Positions 25,425 to 36,891 of a stretch of 64,000 nt of DNA are shown one piece after another. Position 1 is the stretch's first letter; each line of letters opens with the position of its first letter. The position numbers and the translations under genes are program-made. This DNA is from Paraburkholderia sejongensis (lineage in GTDB: Bacteria > Pseudomonadota > Gammaproteobacteria > Burkholderiales > Burkholderiaceae), in assembly GCF_020880815.1 (NCBI RefSeq), contig NZ_JAJITD010000001.1, positions 1 to 64,000 of the forward strand, in the 5' to 3' direction. The notes under the pieces are model-generated. The model searched no databases, was not told where the DNA came from, and saw only the letters and a program-made list of their open reading frames with translations.

Positions 25425-26948
25425 TCAGGCGGTCGCGACCGGGATCTTGCCGATCTTCGCCTGCCACTCCTTCGGGCCGGTCTGGTGCACCGAGGTGCCG
25501 GTCGAATCGACGGCCACCGTCACCGGCATATCCTGCACGTCGAATTCGTAGATCGCTTCCATGCCGAGGTCTTCGAACGCGAGCACTTTCGCGCTGCGGA
25601 TCGCCTTCGACACCAGATACGCGGCGCCGCCGACGGCCATCAGATACGCGGCCTTGTGCTTCTTGATCGCCTCGATCGCGACCGGGCCGCGCTCGGCCTT
25701 GCCGATCATCGAAATGAGGCCCGTTTGCGCGAGCATCGTCTCGGTGAACTTGTCCATGCGGGTCGCGGTGGTCGGGCCTGCCGGGCCGACTGCCTCGTCA
25801 CGCACCGGATCGACCGGGCCGACGTAGTAGATCACGCGGTTGGTGAAATCGACCGGCAGCTTTTCACCCTTCGCGAGCATGTCGGCGATGCGCTTGTGCG
25901 CGGCGTCGCGGCCCGTCAACATCTTGCCCGACAGCAGCAGCGTCTGGCCCGGCTTCCAGTTCGCGACCTGTTCCGGCGTCAGCGTGTTCAGATCGACGCG
26001 CTGGCTGGTTTCCGTGTTCGGTTCCCAGTGCACCTTCGGCCATGCGTCGAGCGACGGCGCTTCGAGTTTGGCGACGCCCGAGCCGTCGAGCGTGAAGTGC
26101 GCGTGGCGGGTCGCCGCGCAGTTCGGGATGATCGCGACCGGCTTCGACGCGGCGTGCGTCGGCGCGGCCATGATCTTCACGTCGAGGACGGTGGACAGAC
26201 CGCCGAGACCCTGCGCGCCGATCCCCAGTGCGTTGACCTTCTCGTGCAGTTCGACGCGCAGCTCTTCGATCCAGTCCTTCGGACCGCGAGCGATCACGTC
26301 CTGAATGTCGATCGGATCCATCAGCGATTCCTTGGCCATCACCATTGCTTTTTCAGCGGTGCCGCCGATACCGATGCCGAGCATCCCCGGCGGACACCAG
26401 CCGGCGCCCATCGTCGGCACGGTCTTCAGGATCCAGTCGACGATCGAATCCGACGGGTTCAGCATCGCGAACTTCGACTTGTTTTCCGAGCCGCCGCCCT
26501 TCGCCGCGACCTGCACGTCGACCTTGTCGCCAGGCACGATCTCGTAGTGGATCACGGCCGGCGTGTTGTCCTTGGTGTTCTTGCGCGCGCCTTCCGGCGG
26601 GCTCACGATCGATGCGCGCAGCACGTTGTCCGGGTTCAGGTAACCGCGGCGCACGCCTTCGTTGATCATGTCGGTCACGCTCATCGTCGCGCCGTCCCAG
26701 CGCACGTCCATACCGACCTTGACGAACACCGTGACGATGCCGGTGTCCTGGCAGATCGGGCGCTTGCCTTCGGCGCACATGCGGCTGTTGGTCAGGATCT
26801 GCGCGATCGCGTCCTTCGCGGCCGGGCTCTGCTCGAGTTCGTACGCGCGGCCGAGGGCTTCGATGTAGTCGAGCGGATGGTAATAGCTGATGTACTGCAG
26901 CGAATCAGCGATGCTCTGAATCAGGTCTTCCTGTTTGATGACGGTCAT
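25425..26948 (-). CDS. fum: Class I (4Fe-4S) fumarate hydratase
   Basis: A 507-residue single-chain class I fumarase that interconverts fumarate and malate in the TCA cycle. The N-terminal alpha domain supplies cluster cysteines Cys66 (RPICQDTG), Cys185 (GWCPPGM) and Cys277 (PNCAATRHAHF), and the C-terminal beta domain ends near GTSVHQTGPKEWQ. It is oxygen- and iron-sensitive, unlike class II FumC, and it follows the iron-storage genes. It may be co-transcribed with the YqhA gene just upstream (51 bp). Confidence 0.94.
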   Translation of the reverse strand: MTVIKQEDLIQSIADSLQYISYYHPLDYIEALGRAYELEQSPAAKDAIAQILTNSRMCAEGKRPICQDTGIVTVFVKVGMDVRWDGATMSVTDMINEGVRRGYLNPDNVLRASIVSPPEGARKNTKDNTPAVIHYEIVPGDKVDVQVAAKGGGSENKSKFAMLNPSDSIVDWILKTVPTMGAGWCPPGMLGIGIGGTAEKAMVMAKESLMDPIDIQDVIARGPKDWIEELRVELHEKVNALGIGAQGLGGLSTVLDVKIMAAPTHAASKPVAIIPNCAATRHAHFTLDGSGVAKLEAPSLDAWPKVHWEPNTETSQRVDLNTLTPEQVANWKPGQTLLLSGKMLTGRDAAHKRIADMLAKGEKLPVDFTNRVIYYVGPVDPVRDEAVGPAGPTTATRMDKFTETMLAQTGLISMIGKAERGPVAIEAIKKHKAAYLMAVGGAAYLVSKAIRSAKVLAFEDLGMEAIYEFDVQDMPVTVAVDSTGTSVHQTGPKEWQAKIGKIPVATA

Positions 26949-26999
26949 GGCTAGCTCAGTGGGGAGTGGCGCTTGTAGTCGGATCGCAGCGCGGTGCGG

Positions 27000-27542
27000 T
27001 CAGTCTTGCGCCTTCAGGGGAGTGGAACCTTTGATGCCGCCCACGGCGTGCAGATGCGCGGGCTCTTCGAAATGCTTCGGATGCGTGTGCGTGGTCAGAC
27101 GATCGACCAGCGCCATCACCAGCGCGGACACGAGGAACGCGACGTGGATGATCACCTGCCACATGATCGTGTGGGTCGAATTCTGGTCGGGGCTGATGAA
27201 GGTCTTGAGCAGATGGATCGACGAAATGCTGATCAGCGCCATCGAAAGTTTGACTTTCAGCACGCCGGCGTTCACGTGATCGAGCCATTCCGGCTCGTCC
27301 GGATGGCCTTCGAGACCGAGCCGCGACACGAACGTTTCATACCCGCCGATGATCACCATGATCAGCAGGTTCGAGATCATCACCACGTCGATCAGGCCCA
27401 GCACGACCAGCATGATGTTGGTCTCGTCGAGCTTCATCGAATCGGCGACCAGATGCCAGACTTCTTTCAGGAACAGCACCACATAGACGCCCTGCGCGAC
27501 GATCAGGCCGAGATAGAGCGGCACCTGCAGCCAGCGGCTCAT
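27000..27542 (-). CDS. YqhA family membrane protein (TIGR00645, UPF0114)
   Basis: A 180-residue inner-membrane protein with four hydrophobic segments. It starts MSRWLQVPLYLGLIVAQGVY and contains the family motif MISNLLIMVIIGGYETFVSR. The UPF0114/YqhA family has no proven function. The His-rich tail after ~150 (HTHPKHFEEPAHLHAV) is notable. The frame is open 67 codons upstream but without family-like sequence, so ATG 27542 is used. It is just upstream of fumarase on the same strand. Confidence 0.9.
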   Translation of the reverse strand: MSRWLQVPLYLGLIVAQGVYVVLFLKEVWHLVADSMKLDETNIMLVVLGLIDVVMISNLLIMVIIGGYETFVSRLGLEGHPDEPEWLDHVNAGVLKVKLSMALISISSIHLLKTFISPDQNSTHTIMWQVIIHVAFLVSALVMALVDRLTTHTHPKHFEEPAHLHAVGGIKGSTPLKAQD

Positions 27543-27874
27543 GAATATGAGGTGGGGGAGCGCGCGTATTGGGCGGCGCGGATGGGCGGCGGTGGGTCGC
27601 GAAGCGGACATAGGCAACGGTTCGATGAAGCGCGGATGACGGAACGTGGGCCAACGCGCCGGCGGCGCGTGGGACGGGCACGCGGCGGGAATGGATCGGT
27701 GCACTGCGCGAGCACGCTGCTCGACTGCGTATCCGACACGCAAACCCGGCGCCGACGACGCTGCGGCTCGCGGCCACCGTGGGCCGCGCGGCTCGCGTCG
27801 GGCGCGCTATTGTACAGCGTCGGTCGAAAATGCTGCCGGGCGGCCGGCAAGCGCGGGCGCAATGCCCGGCCGGC

Positions 27875-28777
27875 TCACGACGCGACCGGCGGCACGCGCC
27901 GTGCCTTCAGACTCGCGAGCCCGATGCCGGCGACCACGCAGGCGAGCGCGATGCCGTGCGCGAGCGTGGGCCGCTCGCCGAGAACCACGATCCCATAGAG
28001 CGCGGCGGCGACCGGCAGCACCGCGCTGAACACGCCGGCGAGACTGCCCGGCACGTGGCGGATGCCTTTCATCCACAGCCAGAACGAGAAGATGCTGGCC
28101 GACAGTCCGTACCACAGCACCAGCATCCAGACGCTCGACGGCACCGCGCGATAGTCGAACTGTGCGAGCGCGCCGGCGCCGAGCGGCAGCATCAAGAGCA
28201 GGCCGAACAGGTGCGTGTACGCGCAGATGTCGAGCGGCGCGAGCGTTTGCGTGAGACGGCGCGACAGGATGATATAGAGCGATTCGCAACCCACCGCGCC
28301 GAGCACCATCAGGTTGCCGGCGAGCGAACCCGCGCCGGCCGCGGCACTCGCCTCTTGCCCGCTATGCGCGAGATTGATCACGACCACGCCGGCGATCGCC
28401 AGCCCGATCGACGCGAGCGCGCGGCGATCGGGCCGCTCCCTGAGGATCAGCCACGACAGCAGCGCGACCACCGCGGGAATCGTGCTGGTGATCACGCCGG
28501 CCGCGACCGCACTGGTGCGCGCGACGCCGTTAAGCATCAGCAGCGTGAAGCCGAAGGTGCCGAACAGGGCCTGCAAAAACAGATTGATCCATTCGTCGCG
28601 TTTGACGCGGCGCAGCCTGGCGACGCGCAACAGCGGCCACAGCACCGCCATCGCGATCACGAAACGCAGCAGCGCGAACAACGGGACGGGGACAAAGGCG
28701 ACGATCGATTTACCGATTCCGACATTGCTGCCGACGAGCAGCATCGAGGTAATGAGGAGCAGGGCGTAGCGATTCAA
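27875..28777 (-). CDS. EamA/DMT superfamily transporter
   Basis: A 300-residue drug/metabolite transporter with ten predicted helices in two EamA repeats. The second repeat begins near NLMVLGAVGCESLYIILSRR. Members export metabolites, often amino acids; the substrate is unknown. The reading frame opens with TTG (28777), because an in-frame stop lies just before it and the next ATG is 11 codons in. The N-terminus NRYALLLITSMLLVGSNVGI is family-like, which supports the TTG start. Confidence 0.85.
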   Translation of the reverse strand: MNRYALLLITSMLLVGSNVGIGKSIVAFVPVPLFALLRFVIAMAVLWPLLRVARLRRVKRDEWINLFLQALFGTFGFTLLMLNGVARTSAVAAGVITSTIPAVVALLSWLILRERPDRRALASIGLAIAGVVVINLAHSGQEASAAAGAGSLAGNLMVLGAVGCESLYIILSRRLTQTLAPLDICAYTHLFGLLLMLPLGAGALAQFDYRAVPSSVWMLVLWYGLSASIFSFWLWMKGIRHVPGSLAGVFSAVLPVAAALYGIVVLGERPTLAHGIALACVVAGIGLASLKARRVPPVAS

Positions 28778-29137
28778 GCTGGAATCCGGACGGCTAGTTC
28801 AGTTAGCATTGTAAGAGCCCGTGCCGGACGGCGTAAGGGCGGGACAAGGGCGCAACGAGGGCGCGCCGCGTGCCGCGCGATCTAAGGGTTTTCGCTGGGG
28901 CGGCAGGCCGCGCTGCGTAAGTGGCCGGTAAGTTGCAGCCATTATGTTTGAACATGACGGGCGGGCCGCGTATCTGGCCCGCGTCGCATGGACGATGTTG
29001 CGACGCCGCACCGCCAGGGGCGGCATCGCGAGGTGGGAGACAGCGCCGCTTGCGTTCGAGCGGCGCGCACACGATAAGGCGCGCGAGCAGCGCGCGCCGG
29101 CCAGGTTTTACGTTTCATCTTCACCAAGGGGTTGTCG
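28778..29137. other. Intergenic region before acs
   Basis: 360 bp between divergent genes. No coding sequence of credible composition is seen; short frames here are GC-rich shadows. An AAGGGG ribosome site precedes the acs ATG. No clear promoter was picked. Confidence 0.45.
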
Positions 29138-31120
<1,983 letters not shown>

Positions 31121-31383
31121 GTGCGCGAGCGCTCCGGCTGCTTTGCGTGCTTCGATTGCTTTGAGGAGAGGGGCTGGGTCGGGCCTCTCGTGCGAATGGC
31201 CGGCGTGAACGGGGCGCGGTTGCAGGCGGCCTGTTTCACGCGGGCCGCTTCAATGCCTGCCGCACGGCCATTGTGCATGGCCTTCGTTGTCGCGTGCCGC
31301 AAGGCCTCGTCAAGGACTCGCTCATCAAGCCTCGCGCGGACAATCCCGATTGCCTGCCCGAGGCCTTTTTGATAAATAGGCGC

Positions 31384-31818
31384 ATGGCCGCGCCTCATCC
31401 TTCCTCCCGCGCTACGTTGAACCCGGCACCCGAACCGCCTCCGGTCTCGGCGGCGATGGCGCTCGCGCATCGCAAGTACTGGCGTTTCAATCTCGCGCTG
31501 ATCGCCACGTTGATGACGCTCGGCTTCATCGTGTCGTTCGTCGTGCCGCTGCTCGCGCCGTCGCTCGATCCCATACGGCTCGGCGGCTTCAGGCTGCCGT
31601 TCTATTTCGGCGCGCAGGGCGCGATCCTGATCTACCTCGCGTTGATCGTCGTCTATATCGTGCTGATGCAGCGCGCCGACCGGCAATTGCAGCGCGCGTT
31701 CGACGCGGATGCGCGGCGCGGTGCGGCAGCCGATGCGATCAGCGATACCGTCGCGGCAGCGACGGCCCCCAGCAGCGCCGACGCCGACGCCGGCGCGCAG
31801 TCCGCGCGCGGACGCTGA
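31384..31818 (+). CDS. DUF4212 small symporter subunit
   Basis: A 144-residue membrane protein with two helices: RKYWRFNLALIATLMTLGFI near 31-55 and GAQGAILIYLALIVVYIVLM near 80-100. The C-terminal ~35 residues are Ala-rich and polar. DUF4212 proteins are nearly always encoded just before VC_2705-type sodium:solute symporters and are thought to be their small subunit, as here (4 bp gap). The ATG gives a proline-rich N-terminal lead before helix 1. Confidence 0.88.
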   Translation: MAAPHPSSRATLNPAPEPPPVSAAMALAHRKYWRFNLALIATLMTLGFIVSFVVPLLAPSLDPIRLGGFRLPFYFGAQGAILIYLALIVVYIVLMQRADRQLQRAFDADARRGAAADAISDTVAAATAPSSADADAGAQSARGR

Positions 31819-31822
31819 GCCG

Positions 31823-33841
31823 ATGAAGCTCACGCACCGGCTGATCCGCTCATATGCGTTCTATACGCTCGGCTTCCTGCTGTTCGTCTATGTGATGTGG
31901 CGCATCGAGCGCAGCACCGGACCGGGCGTGTGGATCGGCTATGTGTTCCTGTTCGTGCCGATCGCGGTGTACGCGGTGATCGGCGTGCTGTCGCGTACCT
32001 CCGATCTCGTCGAATACTACGTGGCCGGGCGGCGCGTGCCGTCGGCGTTCAACGGGATGGCGACCGCGGCGGACTGGCTGTCGGCCGCGTCGTTTATCGG
32101 CCTCGCCGGCTCGATCTACGTGACCGGCTATGACGGCCTCGCGTATCTGATGGGTTGGACCGGCGGCTACTGCCTCGTCGCGTTCCTGCTCGCGCCGTAC
32201 GTGCGCAAGCTCGCGCGCTACACGATTCCCGATTTTCTCGGCACGCGCTTTTCGAGCAACGCGGTGCGCGGGCTCGCCGCGCTTGCCGCGATCCTGTGCT
32301 CGTTCGTTTATCTGGTCGCGCAGATCCAGGGCGTCGGGTTGATTGCGACGCGCTTTATCGGCGTCGATTTCGCGATCGGGATTTTCTGCGGGCTGGCCGG
32401 CATTCTCGTGTGTTCGTTTCTCGGCGGCATGCGCGCGGTCACGTGGACCCAGGTCGCGCAGTACATCATCCTGATCGCGGCGATTCTGATTCCGGTGTCG
32501 ATGATCGCGCACAAGGACGGTCTCGGCTGGGTGCCGCAACTCAATTACGGTCGTCTGATGGAGCGCATGGAAGCGCTCGAAAAGCAGGTGCGCGACGCGC
32601 CGCTCGAGGAGCGCGTGCGCGACGACTATCGACGCCGCGCCGCGCTGATGCAGCTGCGCATCGATACGTTGCCGCAATCGTATGTCGATCAGAAGCAGCG
32701 TCTCACCTTCGAGGTCGCCGATCTGCGCCGCCACAACGGCCCGTTGCGCGAAATCAAGGAACGCGAGCGCGCGCTCGAACAGTTTCCGCACGATGCGTCC
32801 GCCGCGCAGATCGTGTGGACCCAGCAGCGCGACGAGATGCTGATGCGCGCGACCGCGCCGGTGCCGATGCACGAGCCGTTTCCGGCGCGCGGCGACGAAG
32901 ACCGCAGCACCCATACGCGCAATTTCCTGTCGCTGCTGCTGTGTCTGTCGCTCGGTACCGCGAGCCTGCCGCACATTCTGACGCGCTATAACACGACGAC
33001 CTCGGTCGCGTCGGCGCGGCGCTCGGTCGGCTGGACGCTGTTTTTCGTCGCGCTGTTTTATCTGACGGTGCCGGTGCTGGCAGTGCTGATCAAGTACGAG
33101 ATGCTGACCAACCTGGTCGGCCATCACTTCGCCGATCTGCCGCAATGGCTGACGCAATGGCGCAAGGTCGAGCCGAGCCTGATCAGCCTCGCCGATACTA
33201 ATGGCGACGGCATCGTGCGCTGGAGCGAAATCCAGATGCAGCCGGATATGGTGGTGCTCGCGGCGCCGGAGATCGCGGGGCTGCCGTATGTGATGTCGGG
33301 TTTGATCGCGGCGGGGGCGTTGGCGGCGGCGCTGTCGACCGCGGACGGTCTGTTGCTGACGATCGCCAATGCGCTGTCGCACGACGTGTACTACCACATG
33401 GTCGATCCGAATGCGTCGAGTCAGCGGCGCGTGACGATCTCGAAGATTCTGCTGCTGGGGGTGGCGCTGTTTGCGTCGTATGTCGCGTCGCTCAATACCG
33501 GGAACATTCTGTTTCTGGTCGGCGCGGCGTTTTCGCTGGCGGCGTCGAGTCTGTTTCCGGTGCTGGTGCTCGGCGTGTTCTGGAAGCGCACGACGCGGCT
33601 CGGCGCGGTGGCGGGGATGGTAGCGGGGCTGGTCGTGTGTATCTACTACATCGTGTCGACGTACCCGTTCTTTACGCAGATGACGGGTTTCACGGGTCCG
33701 CGCTGGTTCGGGATCGAGCCGATCAGTTCGGGCGTGTTCGGTGTGCCGGCGGGGTTTCTGGTTGCGATCGGGGTCAGTCTGTTGGATCGGAAGGCGGATG
33801 CTTATACGATGGCGTTGGTGGATTACATTCGGCATCCGTAG
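31823..33841 (+). CDS. Sodium:solute symporter, VC_2705 type, with coiled-coil insert and EF-hand loop
   Basis: A 672-residue SSS-family symporter, about 100-150 residues longer than ActP/PutP. Helices in the first 240 residues include the typical ADWLSAASFIGLAG and GGMRAVTWTQVAQYI. A charged, probably coiled-coil insert fills about residues 245-370 (MERMEALEKQVRDAPLEERV). A canonical EF-hand loop DTNGDGIVRWSE is at 458-469, between membrane segments. The acs-DUF4212-symporter order suggests acetate or another monocarboxylate as substrate. Confidence 0.9.
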   Translation: MKLTHRLIRSYAFYTLGFLLFVYVMWRIERSTGPGVWIGYVFLFVPIAVYAVIGVLSRTSDLVEYYVAGRRVPSAFNGMATAADWLSAASFIGLAGSIYVTGYDGLAYLMGWTGGYCLVAFLLAPYVRKLARYTIPDFLGTRFSSNAVRGLAALAAILCSFVYLVAQIQGVGLIATRFIGVDFAIGIFCGLAGILVCSFLGGMRAVTWTQVAQYIILIAAILIPVSMIAHKDGLGWVPQLNYGRLMERMEALEKQVRDAPLEERVRDDYRRRAALMQLRIDTLPQSYVDQKQRLTFEVADLRRHNGPLREIKERERALEQFPHDASAAQIVWTQQRDEMLMRATAPVPMHEPFPARGDEDRSTHTRNFLSLLLCLSLGTASLPHILTRYNTTTSVASARRSVGWTLFFVALFYLTVPVLAVLIKYEMLTNLVGHHFADLPQWLTQWRKVEPSLISLADTNGDGIVRWSEIQMQPDMVVLAAPEIAGLPYVMSGLIAAGALAAALSTADGLLLTIANALSHDVYYHMVDPNASSQRRVTISKILLLGVALFASYVASLNTGNILFLVGAAFSLAASSLFPVLVLGVFWKRTTRLGAVAGMVAGLVVCIYYIVSTYPFFTQMTGFTGPRWFGIEPISSGVFGVPAGFLVAIGVSLLDRKADAYTMALVDYIRHP

Positions 33842-33870
33842 GGTCGCCGGGAATCTGGCGACCAAAACAA

Positions 33871-33906
33871 AAATCCCCGTAAGTCGTTGACCGTACGGGG
33901 ATTTTT
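33871..33906 (+). terminator. Intrinsic terminator after symporter
   Basis: Arms AAATCCCCGTA and TACGGGGATTT are followed by TTTTG. It is 30 bp after the symporter stop; the A run on its left means it can also stop leftward transcription from tRNA-Ser. Confidence 0.88.
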
Positions 33907-33919
33907 TGCGAATTCTTGC

Positions 33920-34010
33920 TGGCGGAGAGAGGGGGATTCGAACCCCCGATAGGTTATTAACCTATACACGCTTTCCAGGCGTGCGACTTAAACCACTCAT
34001 CCATCTCTCC
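33920..34010 (-). tRNA. serT-GGA: tRNA-Ser (anticodon GGA)
   Basis: A 91-nt tRNA on the minus strand. The 5' arm GGAGAGA pairs with TCTCTCC at the 3' side, the T-loop is GGTTCGAATCC-like (seen as ggattcgaac on the plus strand), and the anticodon loop reads CTGGAAA with anticodon GGA for UCC/UCU codons. A long variable arm, typical of tRNA-Ser, and an encoded 3' CCA are present. I see no integrase or attachment-site repeat beside it. Confidence 0.95.
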
Positions 34011-34204
34011 GCGAAGGAGGCGAATTATAGCAAACTTCGCGCCGTCCGCCAGAGCCGGCTTGAGGGAGTTCGATGCGCGCCTCGAACTTGCGTATCGTTC
34101 GACGCGTCGTGTGGTCGAGCGCGCCGCGCTTGTGATGCCGGATACCATATCGGGCACCACGCCTCCACTCGCGCAACACCCACAACGAACCGGACCGACC
34201 CGCC

Positions 34205-35053
34205 ATGAGCGTATTCACCGAAGACAAGATCGACTGCCACTGTCACGTATTCGACCCGTCGCGCTTTCCGTATCGCGCGGACGCGGTTTACCGTCCCGCG
34301 CAGCAGGAGATCGGCACGACCGCGCAATTCGTCAACGTGATGGATGCATACGGTGTGCGCCACGCGCTGCTGGTGGGGCCGACCAGCGGCTACCGCACCG
34401 ACAACCGTTGCATGCTCGATGCGCTGCAAAGCCACCCGGCGCGCTTTCGCGGCATCGCCGTGGTCGAGATGGACACCGGTCGCGACGAACTGCGTGCGCT
34501 GCGCGCTCAGGGCGTCGTCGGCGTCGCGCTCAATGCGGCGATGGACGGGCTCGAACCGGTGATGGGCGCGGCCGGCCTGTTCGCCGCGCTCGCGGATCTC
34601 GGCATGATCGCGCAGGTTCAGGTGGTCGACGACCAGATGACGACACTCGGTCCCTGGCTGGCGCGGCAGCCGGCGACGCTCGTCGTCGATCACTGCGGGC
34701 GGCCGGACGGCGCGCTCGGTGTCGGGCAGCCCGCTTTCGAAGCGCTGCTGCGTCTGGCCGATCGCGGTAACACGACGGTGAAGCTGTCCGGCTGGCAAAA
34801 GTACGCGCGCCTGCCGTATCCGTACGAGGACGCGTGGCCGTACGCGCATGCGTTGCTGCGCGCGTTCGGGCCGGGACATTGCGTGTGGGGCTCGGATTGG
34901 CCGTTTCTGCGCGCGCCCGAACGTCTCGATTACGGGCCGTTGTTGACGCTGTTCGAACAGATCGTGCCCGATGCCGAAGCGCGCCGGCAGATCATGTGGG
35001 ACACGCCGCGGCGGCTTTTCGGCTTTGACCAGCCGTTGCGGGGCGCAGCGTAG
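34205..35053 (+). CDS. Amidohydrolase family 2 (2-pyrone-4,6-dicarboxylate lactonase-like)
   Basis: A 282-residue TIM-barrel metal hydrolase of the amidohydrolase_2 family. The N-terminal metal motif is DCHCHVFDP (His12, His14) and the C-terminal GSDWPF supplies the catalytic Asp. The closest named relative by pattern is LigI-like 2-pyrone-4,6-dicarboxylate lactonase, but the substrate is not established. A VOC dioxygenase-like gene follows in the same direction at 35200, so an aromatic-degradation pair is possible. Confidence 0.85.
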   Translation: MSVFTEDKIDCHCHVFDPSRFPYRADAVYRPAQQEIGTTAQFVNVMDAYGVRHALLVGPTSGYRTDNRCMLDALQSHPARFRGIAVVEMDTGRDELRALRAQGVVGVALNAAMDGLEPVMGAAGLFAALADLGMIAQVQVVDDQMTTLGPWLARQPATLVVDHCGRPDGALGVGQPAFEALLRLADRGNTTVKLSGWQKYARLPYPYEDAWPYAHALLRAFGPGHCVWGSDWPFLRAPERLDYGPLLTLFEQIVPDAEARRQIMWDTPRRLFGFDQPLRGAA

Positions 35054-35115
35054 AGCGCGGCTATTCGCGCATTCAAATTGCCGGACACGGGCGGCGCGGG
35101 CAAGATAGCGTGAAC

Positions 35116-35158
35116 GGCGCACGACCGCGCACGACGGCGCACGACGGCGCACGACGGC
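35116..35158 (+). repeat. Four tandem 10-bp repeats (GGCGCACGAC type)
   Basis: About four copies of the decamer GGCGCACGAC (second copy starts CG) lie directly before the VOC gene start at 35200. Decamers do not keep the reading frame, so the tract is probably noncoding. Confidence 0.8.
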
Positions 35159-35199
35159 AAAGCAGCGGGTCGGCGCGTCAATTCTTCGAGGACACGCAG

Positions 35200-36075
35200 A
35201 TGAATCATCCCGACTACGCACGCGAGGACACCGGCAATCTCGTGCTGCTCGAGCACGTCAACCTGACGATCCCGGACCAGCGTCCGGCGACCGCGTTCTA
35301 CGTCAGCGGTCTCGGACTCACGCGCGATCCGTATCTGATGACCGGCGTGACCAACATGTGGATCAACGTCGGCCGTTCGCAGATTCATCTGCCGCACGGC
35401 GACCCGCAGCGTCTGCGCGGCCATGTCGGGCTCGTGCTCGGGGAGCGCGCGGCGCTGCTCGAACGGTTGCGCGCGGTGCGCCCGTTGCTCGCGCATAGCA
35501 GCTTCGGCTGGCGCGAAGGCGCGGACCGCGTGGAAGTGACCTGTCCGTGGGGCAATCGCTACGACTGCCTCGATCGCGACGCGGGCGCGCCCGACGCTCC
35601 ATGGAGTGGTCTCGATCTCGGCATCGCGTACGTGCAACTCGATGTGCCGGTCGGCAGCGCGGCGTCGATCGCGGCGTTCTATCGCGAGATGTTCGGCGCG
35701 TGCGTCGAAGTGCGTGAACGCGACGGTTCGCGGCAGGCAGTGGTTGCAATCGGCACGCGCCAGCAATTGATTTACGTGGAGACGTCCGGCGCGACCCAGC
35801 GCTACGACGGGCATCACATCCAGATTTACGTCGCCGATTTTTCCGGACCGTATGCACGCCTTGCCGCGCGCGGACTCACTTACGGCGAGGAGACGCATCA
35901 ATACCGGTTTGCCGATCTCGTCGATCCGGTGAGCGGCGAGCGCCGCTTCCAACTCGAACATGAAGTGCGCAGTCTGCGTCACCCGCTGTATGCGAGACCG
36001 CTCGTGAACCGCAACCCGGACATGACGAACCGGAACTATCCAGGCGGTGGCGAAGGCTTTCGCGGACGGTTCTGA
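35200..36075 (+). CDS. VOC superfamily (glyoxalase/extradiol dioxygenase fold) protein
   Basis: A 291-residue protein with two VOC-type beta-alpha-beta modules. The first has LVLLEHVNLTIPDQRPATAF and FYVSGLGLTRDPY (residues 9-45). The second starts near 140 at LDLGIAYVQLDVPV and contains HHIQIYVADF. The first His-rich positions could bind metal, but a full His-His-Glu set is not obvious, so catalysis is uncertain. ATG 35200 has GAGGAC before it. It follows the amidohydrolase gene. Confidence 0.8.
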   Translation: MNHPDYAREDTGNLVLLEHVNLTIPDQRPATAFYVSGLGLTRDPYLMTGVTNMWINVGRSQIHLPHGDPQRLRGHVGLVLGERAALLERLRAVRPLLAHSSFGWREGADRVEVTCPWGNRYDCLDRDAGAPDAPWSGLDLGIAYVQLDVPVGSAASIAAFYREMFGACVEVRERDGSRQAVVAIGTRQQLIYVETSGATQRYDGHHIQIYVADFSGPYARLAARGLTYGEETHQYRFADLVDPVSGERRFQLEHEVRSLRHPLYARPLVNRNPDMTNRNYPGGGEGFRGRF

Positions 36076-36594
36076 TCGCGTTCGCTTATTCGCGGGCGAT
36101 ACGCTCAGCCATTTGTTATTCGTCACTCAAGGCCGGATCCGGCCACCCACATTCAGCCGCCCGATTGAATTTCCTTGCGCCGGTATTTAACCGGCTTTTG
36201 ATTTTGCTTTGCCGCTGCTACCTAAAGACAATATGAAAACGAGCAGGGCCGGCGGTTTCATCTCCCGAATGGCTGCGCATTAATCGCTCTGTACTACGCG
36301 CTGCCGTGACGAATACTTGCGTCGCCGCTTGCGGCATGAGTGGGCCGCCGAGGGCCCCGGCAACCTGCGGTCGACTCGCTATCTGGGACGCGCTACCGCT
36401 GGCTGCGCATTGCTATACAGGGTCGGATTCAACCAGCGCGCGGCTATCCGCCCTCCGATCGAAGTTCAGAAAGTGCGAATCTTTACCGACGCAACACATA
36501 CAAGAAAAATTTGACCTTTTTTGGTAAAAAAGTATGACTTGTTCTAGGCCAAGTCATTTCTTCAGGGTACGATTTACGCCGGTTTGAACGATTT

Positions 36595-36610
36595 CGGGAA
36601 TAATTTCCCG
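36595..36610. promoter_or_regulatory. Palindrome copy 1, CGGGAA-taat-TTCCCG
   Basis: A perfect 6-bp-arm palindrome that recurs at 36860 with a 2-bp spacer. Two copies in one upstream region suggest a protein-binding site; the binding protein is unknown. Confidence 0.5.
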
Positions 36611-36859
36611 GTAAAGTTGTATCTGGGCTGTAATCGGTAAAAGGTTCGCGGCAGTTTTTTGCCCGCGCACCCGTACGTGTCGACCCTGTCAATCTGAATC
36701 GCCGCGAAGCAAGCCTTCGTGCGCCTCGGTTCAATCGGACACCAGACGTGCGTTCATAGCACTGTAGGACAGTAGGTTCACAGAACCGCGATTTGATCGC
36801 GAGAAGTTCTGCGCCGCTGTTCGTCCGAATCTCAGCAAATTCAAATTCAGTCTTTTTAT

Positions 36860-36873
36860 CGGGAATTTTCCCG
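36860..36873. promoter_or_regulatory. Palindrome copy 2, CGGGAA-tt-TTCCCG
   Basis: It lies 18 bp before the lipoprotein start codon, where a bound protein, or a hairpin in the mRNA, could affect translation. It has the same arms as copy 1. Confidence 0.5.
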
Positions 36874-36891
36874 GCATTGGATTTACTCTTC

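Larger units (their letters stand above)
36076..36891. other. Long AT-richer regulatory region before the glycosidase lipoprotein
   Basis: No credible gene lies in these 816 bp. It holds a possible promoter TTGACC-16-TATGAC (36511-36538), an inverted repeat ATGACTTG-ttctaggc-CAAGTCAT (36534-36557), and two copies of a CGGGAA...TTCCCG palindrome at 36595-36610 and 36860-36873. The transcript leader would be about 340 nt long. Confidence 0.55.

Noticed and set aside
28799..29127. Several short overlapping frames between the DMT transporter and acs
   Set aside because: All are Arg/Ala/Pro-rich, as expected from random GC-rich DNA, with no start context.
33920..34010. tRNA-Ser as an integration site for a genomic island
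   Set aside because: No integrase gene and no repeated tRNA 3' end were seen within the window on either side.
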